A stretch of 64,000 bases of DNA, from assembly GCF_902810445.1 (NCBI RefSeq), contig NZ_LR778175.1, positions 124,001 through 188,000 of the forward strand, written 5' to 3'. Of this stretch, positions 51,654-60,879 are shown in pieces (position 1 is the stretch's first letter; every line of letters begins with the position of its first letter). The DNA comes from Candidatus Nitrosacidococcus tergens (lineage in GTDB: Bacteria; Pseudomonadota; Gammaproteobacteria; Nitrosococcales; Nitrosococcaceae). The notes under the pieces were generated by a model that ran no database searches, had not been told where the DNA came from, and was given only the letters and a program-made list of their open reading frames with translations. A program made the translations under genes and the position numbers.

Positions 51654-53710
51654 CTAGAAGCGGGCTTTTCTGCCACTACGAGGTGTACCTTGTCGCTGCG
51701 ACTCGGCTATAGTAATTTCCTTAAACATCTCTTCTTCAACACGTATGCGCAATGATTCAGTGTATTTCTGAGATACTTTTTGCTCTGGTTTTAAATACCA
51801 AATAGGAATGGTTGTTTCAGCATCATCTGGATTATGACTAGCGCAGCTTATTGGCATCTCATAGAATTCAAATTTATCATGCAAACGTTCTGTTTCTGTA
51901 AAATACGGAAATTGATCAGAAGTTGGCGTTGAATTTTGATTGCGGACAAAGCCAAGAGAAGACCATTCGCGGACCATTTGTATATAGCTGTTAATACCAC
52001 GAAGATAGTTGACTTGGATTCCAGCAGGGGTACCAGCAAGTTTTTGCTCTTCAGCTGTCAGATCGCCTGTTAGCACATCCCATGGTGCTTGTGGAGGCCA
52101 CCAATAAGCATAATAGGTTGGAGGTACCGGCATTCCTTCATCCTTATTACGGCTAGGATCAGTAAAATTTACATACTGAACTGTACAATTGAAAAAATCA
52201 GCTTGCCAAGGAATGGCCATGCGTTTAGTTAGATCACCTGGCTCGCATCCTCTATCTTTTTCTTTCTTTCTATCTTCAGTTTCATCCCGTGAGGGCGAAA
52301 GACCGCTCATTTGATAATCTTCCTCGCTGCCAAATTGGGCAATATGATAAGGCGAAGCATAAATAGCTGGATTTAGTACACTCCAAGTCACTTCGATACC
52401 AGGAGACAAAGGTAACCCTACACAGTTACCCATCGCTGCCTTAGTATCAAGGCAATGAGGATAAGGCTTATAGTGCGGATTATTGATAAATTTTCCCGCT
52501 GCCCACTGGGAGAGTAAAAAATACTGCGTCTCGTTTAATGTTAAAAATTTTTCAACATTCACATTATTGACTGAATTGCTACCTGAATTTAGTGGCATTA
52601 TTGGAACATGATCTTCGCTAAATAAGGTATTGCTTTCACCTTTAATCCCATTTGATGTGTAGATAGTAGGTTTACGGAAGTAAGAGAAGTATTGCTGACG
52701 GTTTACAGCATTTTCAGGCGAAGGATCACTAAAATCAAAAATATATGAGCAAAAAGAGCTCATTGATTGCACGTTTGAGACCCATTGATAACGTGAAATA
52801 CGTTGAATAATAGGTAAAATGTCACGCTGGTAGTTAGCGATAAAATCTGTATTCCACCCTGTTTTATCCCTATATATATCCGGTACTAGGTTAAAATAAC
52901 GCACACCAACATCAAACATCGTATCATCTAGTGTAGAGATATTAACAATTTCTGGTGCAAAATTAGGAGAACAGCAGGCAACCCAGCTACTTAAGTTGAT
53001 AGAGGTACCGTCTGTGAGCTCTACCATACAGTAAACTGGACCATCAGCAATGTCATCATACCAAGTATCTGCACCACCATAGCTATCGCACGACCATAAG
53101 CACCTAATACAAGTAGACGACCTTCGCTATCAGTCTTAAGCGTACCCAAGGAATTAATTGCTCGCCCGTATTTAGGGTTGGGACTAGGAAAACTACCATG
53201 AGAATAATCCGATGGAATACTGTTGCGATCAACCTCAATACTTTGATTTGCTCCACTCAAAGTACGTGGACCAGGATCAATAATTAAGCTCTCTTGGCGT
53301 TTAGAAAAATCTTTAACCTTAGGATTTCTAAGAGGAGTTTTCTGGTTTTTATAGCTATTATTTTCACCTAACAGTAAGTTTCCTGCCAATTCAGAAAATT
53401 GATACCAAGCGGCTTTTTTATTTGCAAGGTGTACTTTCCAATTAATAGAGGCCACCTCTGCAGTGGAAAGTGTAATCTCTTCATAGCTTTTATTATCTTT
53501 GGTGCGCAGAATGCGAAATGGTTGTGCTTGGCGTTTTACTCTTCCATCAGAGTCTCTGAAGGAAGAAAATGCCGTGCCCATTACGTTGCCATGAGAATCA
53601 CACTCTACTGGTAGCCCACCAATTTTAGTTGGGGCAAGATAAAAATCGGTAGTGCTATTACCTAATCGGGCTATACCAATGGAGAGAGATAGAAGATATG
53701 TATAACTCAC
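51654..53710 (-). pseudogene. lodA: LodA-like CTQ-dependent amino-acid oxidase, split by a frameshift
   Basis: LodA-like enzymes oxidise amino acids with release of H2O2. The first frame (53710-53021) has IGIARLGNS at the start and ends GRLLVLGAYGRA before running out of frame. The second (ATG 53027 to 51654) begins MVELTDGTSINLSSWVACCS. Between them, in the second frame, SYGGADTWYDDIADGPVYC supplies the missing residues, so one reading-frame change near 53082-53092 splits a ~685-residue protein, close to LodA length (726). The candidate CTQ cysteine is in PWQADFFNC. The partner Trp is one of several downstream (W309, W310 or W355 of the second frame) and is not assigned. Could be a real mutation or a sequence error. 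Confidence 0.78.
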
Positions 53711-54250
53711 AATTTAGTCTCCTAATGTAATACATGAGGTTAATTTAGAAAATAAATAAGGATGCTTTATTTAATGAAATATTGTGTTTTGGTATAAAAA
53801 AAAGGATAACGAAAAACCCAGTTGTAGAATGAATAGTGTCTAATTTAAATGCTGATTTTGTATATTGTTTTAGCTGAAGTTGTAAAATCATTTTTTATTT
53901 TTATTAAGGCTAGCTCTATATTTTTCGGAGCATAGTATCATCTGCTATCAGGGTAAAATGATAGTTTTGAGCCATTTTTGTAACCCCTTTAAATCATGCT
54001 AAACATACTTTTCAATGATTCCATTTGCTATTTTTGTGAAGAATTTAAGATTATCTTATTAATAGCATAATATAAACTTTATTGCATAAAGCAAATGAAG
54101 ATAAATTTTTCTAATCAGTATTTTATAAGTAATTTTTAGTGAAATATAATTCATGATTTTTTTCTCCTTTTCCTTAATTTAAGGTTAACTATTATCTAGA
54201 TGGGATGTAAGCTTGTTTTCTTTAGTGTTTATAAACTTAAAAATTGAATA
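53711..54250. other. Intergenic region between lodA and the VanZ-like gene
   Basis: 540 AT-rich bases holding the divergent upstream regions of lodA and the VanZ-like gene. A 19-codon minus-strand frame at 53975-53916 (begins MAQNYHFTLIADD) has a good AAAGGGG ribosome site eight bases upstream, but its reality is doubtful. Nothing else recognised. Confidence 0.4.
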
Positions 54251-54862
54251 ATGACTTATGAGAAAAATCTTAGGCTTTTAAAGCTATGGCGATTATTTGG
54301 TTGGTTAGGCATTGCTGGGGTAGTTTGGCTAAGCTATATTCCCTCTTTACCCCACTTTAGAGTTTGGCTAGCTCATCATGGTTTTTTTAAACTCTATATT
54401 ATTTTTATCTTGCTAATCGTTTGGTTATTTTTTATCCGACTATTTAGTCAACTTAGTACTTACCTAGAGTTTTTCATGGAAAATTTTAAACTTTTAAAAT
54501 TATGGCGTTTCTTAGGTTGGTTAGGGGTTATAGGTATTATTTATTTGAGTCTTACCCCTTCGCTAGCCGATTTGAATTTCCTGATTGCCTATCAAGATAA
54601 AATGGAACATTTTTTAGCCTATGGGTTATTGGCTTGGTGGTTTAGCCAAATTTATCCAACTCGACTCCATCTATGGTTTGGGATATTTTTTATCTCTTTA
54701 GGGGTTGCTATAGAGTTTTTACAGGATCTTACTGGGCGAGACTTTGAGTATGGAGACATGCTAGCGGATACTTTAGGGGTTTTTAGCGGCTATGGATTGT
54801 ATCGAGCTGCTAAAAAAATAAGGCTAATTTGGGTAGAAAATTTACTGTTAAAATTTTTATAG
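54251..54862 (+). CDS. VanZ-like membrane protein with an internal duplication
   Basis: A 203-residue membrane protein. The C-terminal ~125 residues are a complete VanZ-like domain: LWRFLGWLGVIGIIYLSLTP, DKMEHFLAYGLLAWWF, LGVAIEFLQDLTGRDFEYGD and LADTLGVFSGYGLY. The N-terminal ~75 residues contain a second, partial copy of its first helix: LLKLWRLFGWLGIAGVVWLS versus LLKLWRFLGWLGVIGIIYLS. ATG 54476 starts the second copy alone, at normal VanZ length. Partial tandem duplication followed by fusion is likely. Function of chromosomal VanZ-like proteins is unclear; a role in resistance is not implied. Confidence 0.78.
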   Translation: MTYEKNLRLLKLWRLFGWLGIAGVVWLSYIPSLPHFRVWLAHHGFFKLYIIFILLIVWLFFIRLFSQLSTYLEFFMENFKLLKLWRFLGWLGVIGIIYLSLTPSLADLNFLIAYQDKMEHFLAYGLLAWWFSQIYPTRLHLWFGIFFISLGVAIEFLQDLTGRDFEYGDMLADTLGVFSGYGLYRAAKKIRLIWVENLLLKFL

Positions 54863-54882
54863 ATGAGATTTTGGGATAGAAA

Positions 54883-55788
54883 GTGATTCGGCTTGGAGTA
54901 GATTTAGGTGGTACAAAAATTGAGCTGATTGCCTTGGATGATTCAGGGGCAGTACTATTACGAAGAAGAAAACCTACTCCTCAAGGAGAATATCAAGCCA
55001 CCTTAAAGGCTATTTGCTCCTTGATACTGGAAACAGAGCTGGAATTAAGACAGCAAGGGACAGTAGGTATTGGTACACCGGGTGCACTTTCCCTAGCTAC
55101 AGGTAGAATTAAAAACGCTAATTCCACTTGTCTCAATGGTCAACCCTTACAGCAAGACTTAGAAAAATTACTTCAAAGATCTATTCGATTAGAAAACGAC
55201 GCTAACTGTTTGGCACTATCTGAAGCAACTGATGGGGCAGCAGCAGGTGCAGCGGTTGTATTTGGGGTGATTATTGGTACTGGTACTGGCGGGGGTATCG
55301 TGATAAATGGAAAAATCCTTACAGGAGCTAATGCTATTGCAGGAGAGTGGGGGCATAATCCACTGCCTTGGTCTCATAGGGAAGAATTTACTCATCCCCC
55401 TGATTGTTACTGTGGCAAAAAAGGATGTATTGAAACTTGGCTTTCAGGTCCAGGGTTAGCAAGGGATTATCAAAGCGTAAGTGGTAAGATTTTCAATCCT
55501 AAAGAAATCGACTTAAAAGCAAGTCAAGGAGATCAAATCTGTGAAGTAGTGCTGCAACTTTATGAAGATCGACTGGCTCGCTCCCTAGCTCATATAATTA
55601 ACATTCTAGATCCTAATGTAATCGTATTAGGTGGTGGTTTATCTAACCTCCAGCGACTTTATCGTAACGTACCTAAACAGTGGAAAAATTATGTATTTTC
55701 TGATGAAATCAATACCCAGCTTGTACCACCTCTCTACGGAGATTCTAGTGGTGTACGTGGTGCTGCTTGGTTATGGAATATAAAATAG
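54883..55788 (+). CDS. mak: ROK-family sugar kinase (fructokinase-like)
   Basis: ATP-dependent hexose kinase. The 301-residue protein has LGVDLGGTKIELIALD (ATP binding), GIGTPGALS, ENDANCLALSEA (catalytic Asp), VFGVIIGTGTGGGIVINGK, AGEWGHNPLPW and the zinc-binding CYCGKKGCIETWLSGPG. The last motif is close to E. coli Mak fructokinase, so fructose is the best guess; glucose or N-acetylglucosamine are alternatives. GTG 54883 is the start. It follows the VanZ-like gene by 20 bases and ends before a strong terminator. Confidence 0.85.
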   Translation: MIRLGVDLGGTKIELIALDDSGAVLLRRRKPTPQGEYQATLKAICSLILETELELRQQGTVGIGTPGALSLATGRIKNANSTCLNGQPLQQDLEKLLQRSIRLENDANCLALSEATDGAAAGAAVVFGVIIGTGTGGGIVINGKILTGANAIAGEWGHNPLPWSHREEFTHPPDCYCGKKGCIETWLSGPGLARDYQSVSGKIFNPKEIDLKASQGDQICEVVLQLYEDRLARSLAHIINILDPNVIVLGGGLSNLQRLYRNVPKQWKNYVFSDEINTQLVPPLYGDSSGVRGAAWLWNIK

Positions 55789-55804
55789 CAATCAGGTAAT
55801 TTTA

Positions 55805-55833
55805 AAGAAGAGGATCTAAAAAATCCTCTTCTT
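55805..55833. terminator. Bidirectional terminator between mak and thiC
   Basis: Perfect 11-base arms AAGAAGAGGAT (55805-55815) and ATCCTCTTCTT (55823-55833) with a seven-base loop, then TTCTTT on the plus strand. It separates the convergent mak and thiC genes and can serve both. Confidence 0.85.
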
Positions 55834-55846
55834 TTCTTTAATATTA

Positions 55847-57721
55847 TTAAGCCTCTCGATAGATTTTACTACCCTGATGACGAAATTCAGCTGCTTTTTC
55901 TGCCATACCTTGAGTGAAAGCTGAATCTGTTTCTATCCCTTTTTCTGCTGCATAATCTCGTACATCCTGAGAGATCTTCATGGAGCAGAATTTAGGACCA
56001 CACATGGAGCAAAAATGAGCGGTTTTTGCAGATTCTTTTGGTAACGTTTCATCATGGTATTCCCTAGCACGATCAGGATCTAGCCCAACATTAAACTGAT
56101 CCTCCCAGCGAAATTCAAATCGGGCTTTAGAAAGGGCATTGTCTCGAATTTGAGCCCCTGGGTGCCCTTTAGCTAAATCTGCCGCATGAGCAGCGATTTT
56201 ATAGGTAACAATCCCTTCTCTCACATCTCTTTTATTAGGTAACCCTAAATGCTCTTTAGGAGTCACATAACATAGCATGGCAGTACCATACCAACCGATT
56301 AAAGCAGCACCAATCCCAGAAGTAATATGATCATAGCCGGGAGCAATATCAGTCGTTAAAGGTCCAAGGGTATAGAAAGGTGCTTCACCACAACAAGCAA
56401 GCTGTTTATCCATATTTTCCTTAATTAAGTGCATAGGCACATGACCAGGACCTTCAATCATAGTTTGCACATTATGTTTCCATGCAATTTGGGTAAGTGC
56501 TCCTAAGGTTTCTAGTTCTGCAAATTGAGCTTCATCATTAGCATCTGCAATGGAACCTGGGCGTAACCCATCGCCTAAAGAAAAGGAAACATCATAAGCC
56601 TTCATAATTTGGCAGATTTCCTCAAAACGAGTGTAGAGGAAATTTTCTTGGTGATGGGCAAGACACCATTTAGCCATAATGGAGCCACCACGAGAAACAA
56701 TGCCAGTAAGACGGCTTGCGGTAAGTGGTACATAAGCAAGGCGTACTCCTGCGTGAATCGTAAAGTAATCTACGCCTTGCTCTGCTTGTTCTAATAAAGT
56801 ATCTCGAAAAATTTCCCAAGTAAGATCTTCAGCAATTCCGCCTACTTTTTCTAAAGCTTGGTAAATAGGAACAGTGCCAATAGGTACAGGAGCGTTTCGA
56901 ATAATCCACTCTCGGGTTTCGTGGATATGCTTACCAGTGGAAAGATCCATTACAGTATCTGCACCCCAGCGAATTGCCCAAGTCATTTTATCTACTTCTT
57001 CGGAAATACTAGAAGTAATGGCAGAATTACCAATATTGGCATTAATTTTGACTAAAAAATTACGCCCAATGATCATGGGTTCAATTTCAGGGTGGTTAAT
57101 GTTAGCTGGAATAATTGCTCGACCTTTAGCTACTTCTGAGCGTACAAATTCAGGGGTAATTTCATTAGGTAATTGAGCACCAAAAGATTGACCAGGATGT
57201 TGTCTAAAGCATTGTGCTTTGTATTCAGATAGCCGTTGATTTTCCCGAATTGCTACAAATTCCATCTCAGGGGTGATTATTCCTTGTCTAGCATAGTGCA
57301 TTTGGGTAACGTTACAATCTTTTTTTGCTTTCCGAGGTAGCTTTTTATTTGGAAAACGTAAGTGATCTAAGCTAGGATCATTAGCTTGTTGGTGGCTATA
57401 TTGAGAATTAGTTTGAGGTAATCGTTGGGTATCTTCTCGATCTTCAATCCAAGGTTTGCGGATTTCAGTTAAGCCTTTTCGGATGTCAATGGAGGATTTT
57501 GGATCAGTATAAGGACCAGAGGTGTCATAAATAGTGAGTGGTAGATTTTTTTCCTGCTTATTGTTAAGTTGAGTATTAGAGAGAGAGATTTCTCGCATAG
57601 GTACCTGAATATCAGAGCGGCTGCCAGTGACATGAATTTTCTGGGAATTAGGAAGCGGTTGGATAGCACTCTCATCTACTCGGGCTTGGGTAGATAAAAA
57701 TTTTTCTAGGATAGCACTCAT
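55847..57721 (-). CDS. thiC: Phosphomethylpyrimidine synthase ThiC
   Basis: Radical-SAM enzyme converting aminoimidazole ribotide to the thiamine pyrimidine. The 624-residue protein has an N-terminal extension with VPMREISLS, then MHYARQGIITPEMEFVAIRE, NANIGNSAITSSISEEVDKM, MDLSTGKHIHETREWI, SLGDGLRPGSIADANDEAQF, MIEGPGHVPMHL and the unusual C-terminal cluster motif CSMCGPKFC. Normal proteobacterial length. A TPP riboswitch precedes it, so expression should fall when thiamine diphosphate is plentiful. No other thi gene is in the window. Confidence 0.97.
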   Translation of the reverse strand: MSAILEKFLSTQARVDESAIQPLPNSQKIHVTGSRSDIQVPMREISLSNTQLNNKQEKNLPLTIYDTSGPYTDPKSSIDIRKGLTEIRKPWIEDREDTQRLPQTNSQYSHQQANDPSLDHLRFPNKKLPRKAKKDCNVTQMHYARQGIITPEMEFVAIRENQRLSEYKAQCFRQHPGQSFGAQLPNEITPEFVRSEVAKGRAIIPANINHPEIEPMIIGRNFLVKINANIGNSAITSSISEEVDKMTWAIRWGADTVMDLSTGKHIHETREWIIRNAPVPIGTVPIYQALEKVGGIAEDLTWEIFRDTLLEQAEQGVDYFTIHAGVRLAYVPLTASRLTGIVSRGGSIMAKWCLAHHQENFLYTRFEEICQIMKAYDVSFSLGDGLRPGSIADANDEAQFAELETLGALTQIAWKHNVQTMIEGPGHVPMHLIKENMDKQLACCGEAPFYTLGPLTTDIAPGYDHITSGIGAALIGWYGTAMLCYVTPKEHLGLPNKRDVREGIVTYKIAAHAADLAKGHPGAQIRDNALSKARFEFRWEDQFNVGLDPDRAREYHDETLPKESAKTAHFCSMCGPKFCSMKISQDVRDYAAEKGIETDSAFTQGMAEKAAEFRHQGSKIYREA

Positions 57722-57785
57722 AACTTATCTCCTTAAGGTTTTGTATATGATAAAACCGGCAGTATTACTGGGAAGATATGAGTAA

Positions 57786-57868
57786 CTATCAGCTTTCCTA
57801 CGCCAGTATTAACCGGATCAGGTTCAAAGGGACTCTCTCAGCCGAATAATTCATTCGACACCCCTAGC
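57786..57868 (-). promoter_or_regulatory. TPP riboswitch (THI element) controlling thiC
   Basis: On the minus strand the conserved parts occur in order: GCTAGGGGTG, a short P3 arm (TCGAATGAATTATTCGG), CTGAGAGAGTCCCTTTGAAC, CTGATCCGGTTAATACTGG and CGTAGGAAAGC. These are the signatures of the thiamine-diphosphate aptamer. It ends 65 bases before the thiC ATG. With no obvious terminator stem before the gene, control is probably at translation initiation. Confidence 0.95.
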
Positions 57869-58025
57869 AAAAAATAATTTTGAAAATATCAAGATAAAAG
57901 ATCTTGAAACAATTTTCTATACGCTAAGTATAGCCAAATTAGAGCAATGCTACACTAGTGGTTAAGTTTTTAACGCTTTAGAATATATTTTCTTCCTTAA
58001 TTATTGAATTTTGATTTTTTAACCT

Positions 58026-59348
58026 ATGAAAGCCTTAGTAGTCGGTGGTGGAGGTCGTGAGCACGCATTGGCATGGAAGCTTGCTCAGTCACCCCAAATA
58101 AGCCAAGTTTATGTAGCACCAGGTAATGCTGGAACAGCATTGGAGTTTAAAGTAAAAAATATTCCAACTAAAGCAGATGATGTAGCTGCTTTGGTTGATT
58201 TTGCCTTATCAAAGCAAGTTGAACTTACGATAATAGGTCCGGAAGCTCCTTTAATATTAGGGATTGTAGATACTTTTGAAAAGGCTGGTTTAAATTGTTT
58301 TGGGCCTCATCGACTAGCCGCTCGCCTAGAAGAATCAAAATCTTTTGCCAAGAGTTTTTTAACCCGCTATGGTATTCCTACTGCACGGTATCAAGTATTT
58401 GATATAAAACTTATAGATCGAGCGATTGAGTATATTCATAGCCAAACCATGCCTATTGTCATTAAAGCAGATGGTTTAGCTGCAGGGAAAGGAGTGATTA
58501 TCGCCCATAGCTATGAAGAAGCGGTTGATGCAGTGCAAAGCATTTTACTAGATAATGTATTTGGCGAGGCAGGTAAACAAATTGTCATAGAAGAGTTTTT
58601 AACTGGGGAGGAAGCTAGTTTTATTGTAATGGCAGATGGTAAAAATATTTTACCTTTTGCAAGTTCTCAAGATCATAAAGCCCGAGATAATATGGATAAA
58701 GGTCCTAATACAGGAGGAATGGGTGCTTATTCGCCAGCCCCTGTGATTACTACAGCAATTTATCACCGGGTAGTTCAAGAAATTATATTACCTACCATAC
58801 ACGGGATGGCAAAAGAGGGGCATCCATATAAGGGTTTTTTATACGCTGGTTTGATGATTGATGAGTCTGGTACCCCTAGAGTATTAGAGTATAATTGCCG
58901 TTTTGGTGATCCTGAAACACAGCCCATTATGATGCGACTGCGATCAGATTTAGCAGAGTTGTGCATGAAGGCTATAGAGGGAAATTTAGATAAAACCTCT
59001 ATAGAATGGGATTCTAAAGCTGCATTAGGAGTAGTTATGGCAGCAAAAGGTTATCCTAGCTCCTATCCAGTCAATGATCTAATTTATGGATTACCTTCAT
59101 CTGATGAGTTTGATGGTATGAGTAAAGTATTTCATGCAGGTACTGTTGAAAAAGAAGGGCGTATCTTAACAGCTGGTGGGCGAGTATTATGTGTATGTAG
59201 CTTAGGTGATTCTATCACTGAAGCCCAAAAAACAGCTTATAGTCTTGTACAGAAAATCATATGGCAAAATAGCTATTATCGTACAGATATTGGGTATCGA
59301 GCCATTGCTAGGGAAAATCACTTACAAGAAACCCATAAAAATAATTAA
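58026..59348 (+). CDS. purD: Phosphoribosylamine-glycine ligase (GARS)
   Basis: Second step of purine synthesis, ATP-grasp fold. The 440-residue protein has VVGGGGREHALAWKLAQSP, VYVAPGNAGTA, IGPEAPL, VIKADGLAAGKGVIIA, EEFLTGEEASF, DHKARDNMDKGPNTGGMGAY and LEYNCRFGDPETQPIM. Near the usual ~430 residues. It is 37 bases upstream of prk; no purH is adjacent, unlike E. coli. Confidence 0.97.
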   Translation: MKALVVGGGGREHALAWKLAQSPQISQVYVAPGNAGTALEFKVKNIPTKADDVAALVDFALSKQVELTIIGPEAPLILGIVDTFEKAGLNCFGPHRLAARLEESKSFAKSFLTRYGIPTARYQVFDIKLIDRAIEYIHSQTMPIVIKADGLAAGKGVIIAHSYEEAVDAVQSILLDNVFGEAGKQIVIEEFLTGEEASFIVMADGKNILPFASSQDHKARDNMDKGPNTGGMGAYSPAPVITTAIYHRVVQEIILPTIHGMAKEGHPYKGFLYAGLMIDESGTPRVLEYNCRFGDPETQPIMMRLRSDLAELCMKAIEGNLDKTSIEWDSKAALGVVMAAKGYPSSYPVNDLIYGLPSSDEFDGMSKVFHAGTVEKEGRILTAGGRVLCVCSLGDSITEAQKTAYSLVQKIIWQNSYYRTDIGYRAIARENHLQETHKNN

Positions 59349-59385
59349 AGATTTTTATTTAGTCTATTTTATTTAGGAGAAATTG

Positions 59386-60258
59386 ATGTCTGTAGCACAT
59401 CCTATTATTGCCGTAACTGGTTCATCAGGGGCAGGCACTTCTACTGTAAAACATGCTTTTAATGATATGTTTCGTCGGGAAGATATTAAACCTGTAGTCA
59501 TTGAGGGAGATAGTTTTCATCGTTATGATCGGCAAGCGATGAAAGAAAAAACTGCAGAATACGAAGCTCAAGGGAAGATACTTACTCATTTTGGTCCAGA
59601 TGCTAATGAGCTAGATAAGTTAGAGGCTTTGTTTAAAGAGTATTCAGAACATGGTACAGGGAAGAAACGGTTATATGTCCATGATGATAAAGAGGCAGCA
59701 CTCTATGGACATGCTCCAGGTACATTTACCCCATGGGAGTCTATAGATCCAGATAACCATTTGCTTTGCTACGAAGGATTACATGGTGGAATTATTACTG
59801 ATCAAGTCAACGTGGCTCGCTATGTAGATTTACTCATAGGAGTCGTACCAGTCGTTAATTTAGAATGGATTCAAAAAATTCATAGGGATTGCCTCAATCG
59901 GGGTTATTCTTCTGAAGCAGTAGTACAAATTATTCTAAAGCGGATGCCAGATTATGTACATTATATTTGCCCACAGTTTACCCATACTCATATTAACTTC
60001 CAAAGAGTTCCGCTGGTAGATACCTCTGATCCTTTTATCGCTAGAGATATCCCTACTCCAGATGAAAGTAATATAGTGATTCGGTTTAGGGATCCCCACA
60101 TGGCTGATTTCCCTTATTACCTAAATATGCTCAATGGCTCGTTTATGTCCCGAGCAAATACTATTGTAGTACCTGGGGGAAAGATGGGACTAGCTATGGA
60201 AGTAGTACTCACCCCTATTATTCATGACATAATGGCAAGAAAACAGGAGCATAGCTAG
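59386..60258 (+). CDS. prk: Phosphoribulokinase
   Basis: Makes ribulose-1,5-bisphosphate for RuBisCO, so it marks the Calvin cycle. The 290-residue protein is the proteobacterial (class I, octameric) type: IIAVTGSSGAGTSTVKHAF (P-loop), IEGDSFHRYDR, THFGPDANELDKLEALF, LLCYEGLHGG, RDCLNRGYSSEAVVQIILKR and MPDYVHYICPQFTHTHINFQR. ATG 59386 has TAGGAGA five bases upstream; a TTG at 59383 is not preferred. No RuBisCO gene is in this window. Confidence 0.95.
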   Translation: MSVAHPIIAVTGSSGAGTSTVKHAFNDMFRREDIKPVVIEGDSFHRYDRQAMKEKTAEYEAQGKILTHFGPDANELDKLEALFKEYSEHGTGKKRLYVHDDKEAALYGHAPGTFTPWESIDPDNHLLCYEGLHGGIITDQVNVARYVDLLIGVVPVVNLEWIQKIHRDCLNRGYSSEAVVQIILKRMPDYVHYICPQFTHTHINFQRVPLVDTSDPFIARDIPTPDESNIVIRFRDPHMADFPYYLNMLNGSFMSRANTIVVPGGKMGLAMEVVLTPIIHDIMARKQEHS

Positions 60259-60262
60259 TTTT

Positions 60263-60823
60263 ATGGCGGCAACTCTAAATATATCTATACGGGTTGCCGC
60301 CTATATTATTCATAATGGGGGAATTATTGCTTATCCTACAGAGGGTGTTTTTGGTTTAGGTTGTGATCCTCTAAATAGAAAGGCAGTTGAGCGAATATTA
60401 CATATTAAAGAACGCCCTAGAGCTAAGGGATTAATTGTTATTGCTGCTAATTTTTCCCAGTTACAACCCTATTTACTTCCTCTACCTAGTAAAATCAAAG
60501 ATCGGCTAGCTAACACTTGGCCAGGTCCAACCACTTGGTTATTACCTGCTAAACTAAATGTACCTTCTTGGTTGAGAGGAAAACATAATACACTTGCAGT
60601 ACGGGTAACTAATCATCCTATTGTGATTTCCTTGTGTGAAGCAGTAAACGGTGCAATTGTCTCTACCAGTGCTAATCATACTAGACAATCGCCAGCAAGA
60701 ACTACCTTTCAGGTATATAAATACTTCCATAGGCAGGTTGACTTTATTCTTGGGGGAGAAACCAGTGATAGAGTTAATCCTAGTGATATTTTTGATGGAA
60801 AAACAGGAAAGCAAATACGCTAA
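60263..60823 (+). CDS. tsaC: Threonylcarbamoyl-AMP synthase (TsaC/YrdC family)
   Basis: Forms L-threonylcarbamoyl-adenylate for the t6A37 modification of tRNAs. The 186-residue protein has GGIIAYPTEGVFGLGCDPLN, KERPRAKGLIVIAANFSQL, WPGPTTWLLPA, LAVRVTNHP and GAIVSTSANHTRQSPAR, matching the short TsaC form (E. coli 190 residues). It starts four bases after prk, and hemF follows 56 bases later. Confidence 0.94.
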   Translation: MAATLNISIRVAAYIIHNGGIIAYPTEGVFGLGCDPLNRKAVERILHIKERPRAKGLIVIAANFSQLQPYLLPLPSKIKDRLANTWPGPTTWLLPAKLNVPSWLRGKHNTLAVRVTNHPIVISLCEAVNGAIVSTSANHTRQSPARTTFQVYKYFHRQVDFILGGETSDRVNPSDIFDGKTGKQIR

Positions 60824-60879
60824 AATAAATCCTATCTTTAATTAGGGTAAACATATAAATAGGTTTTTTATAATAGAGT

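Noticed and set aside
53916..53975. 19-codon peptide with a good ribosome site upstream of lodA
   Set aside because: Too short to support from one genome; listed only inside the intergenic note.
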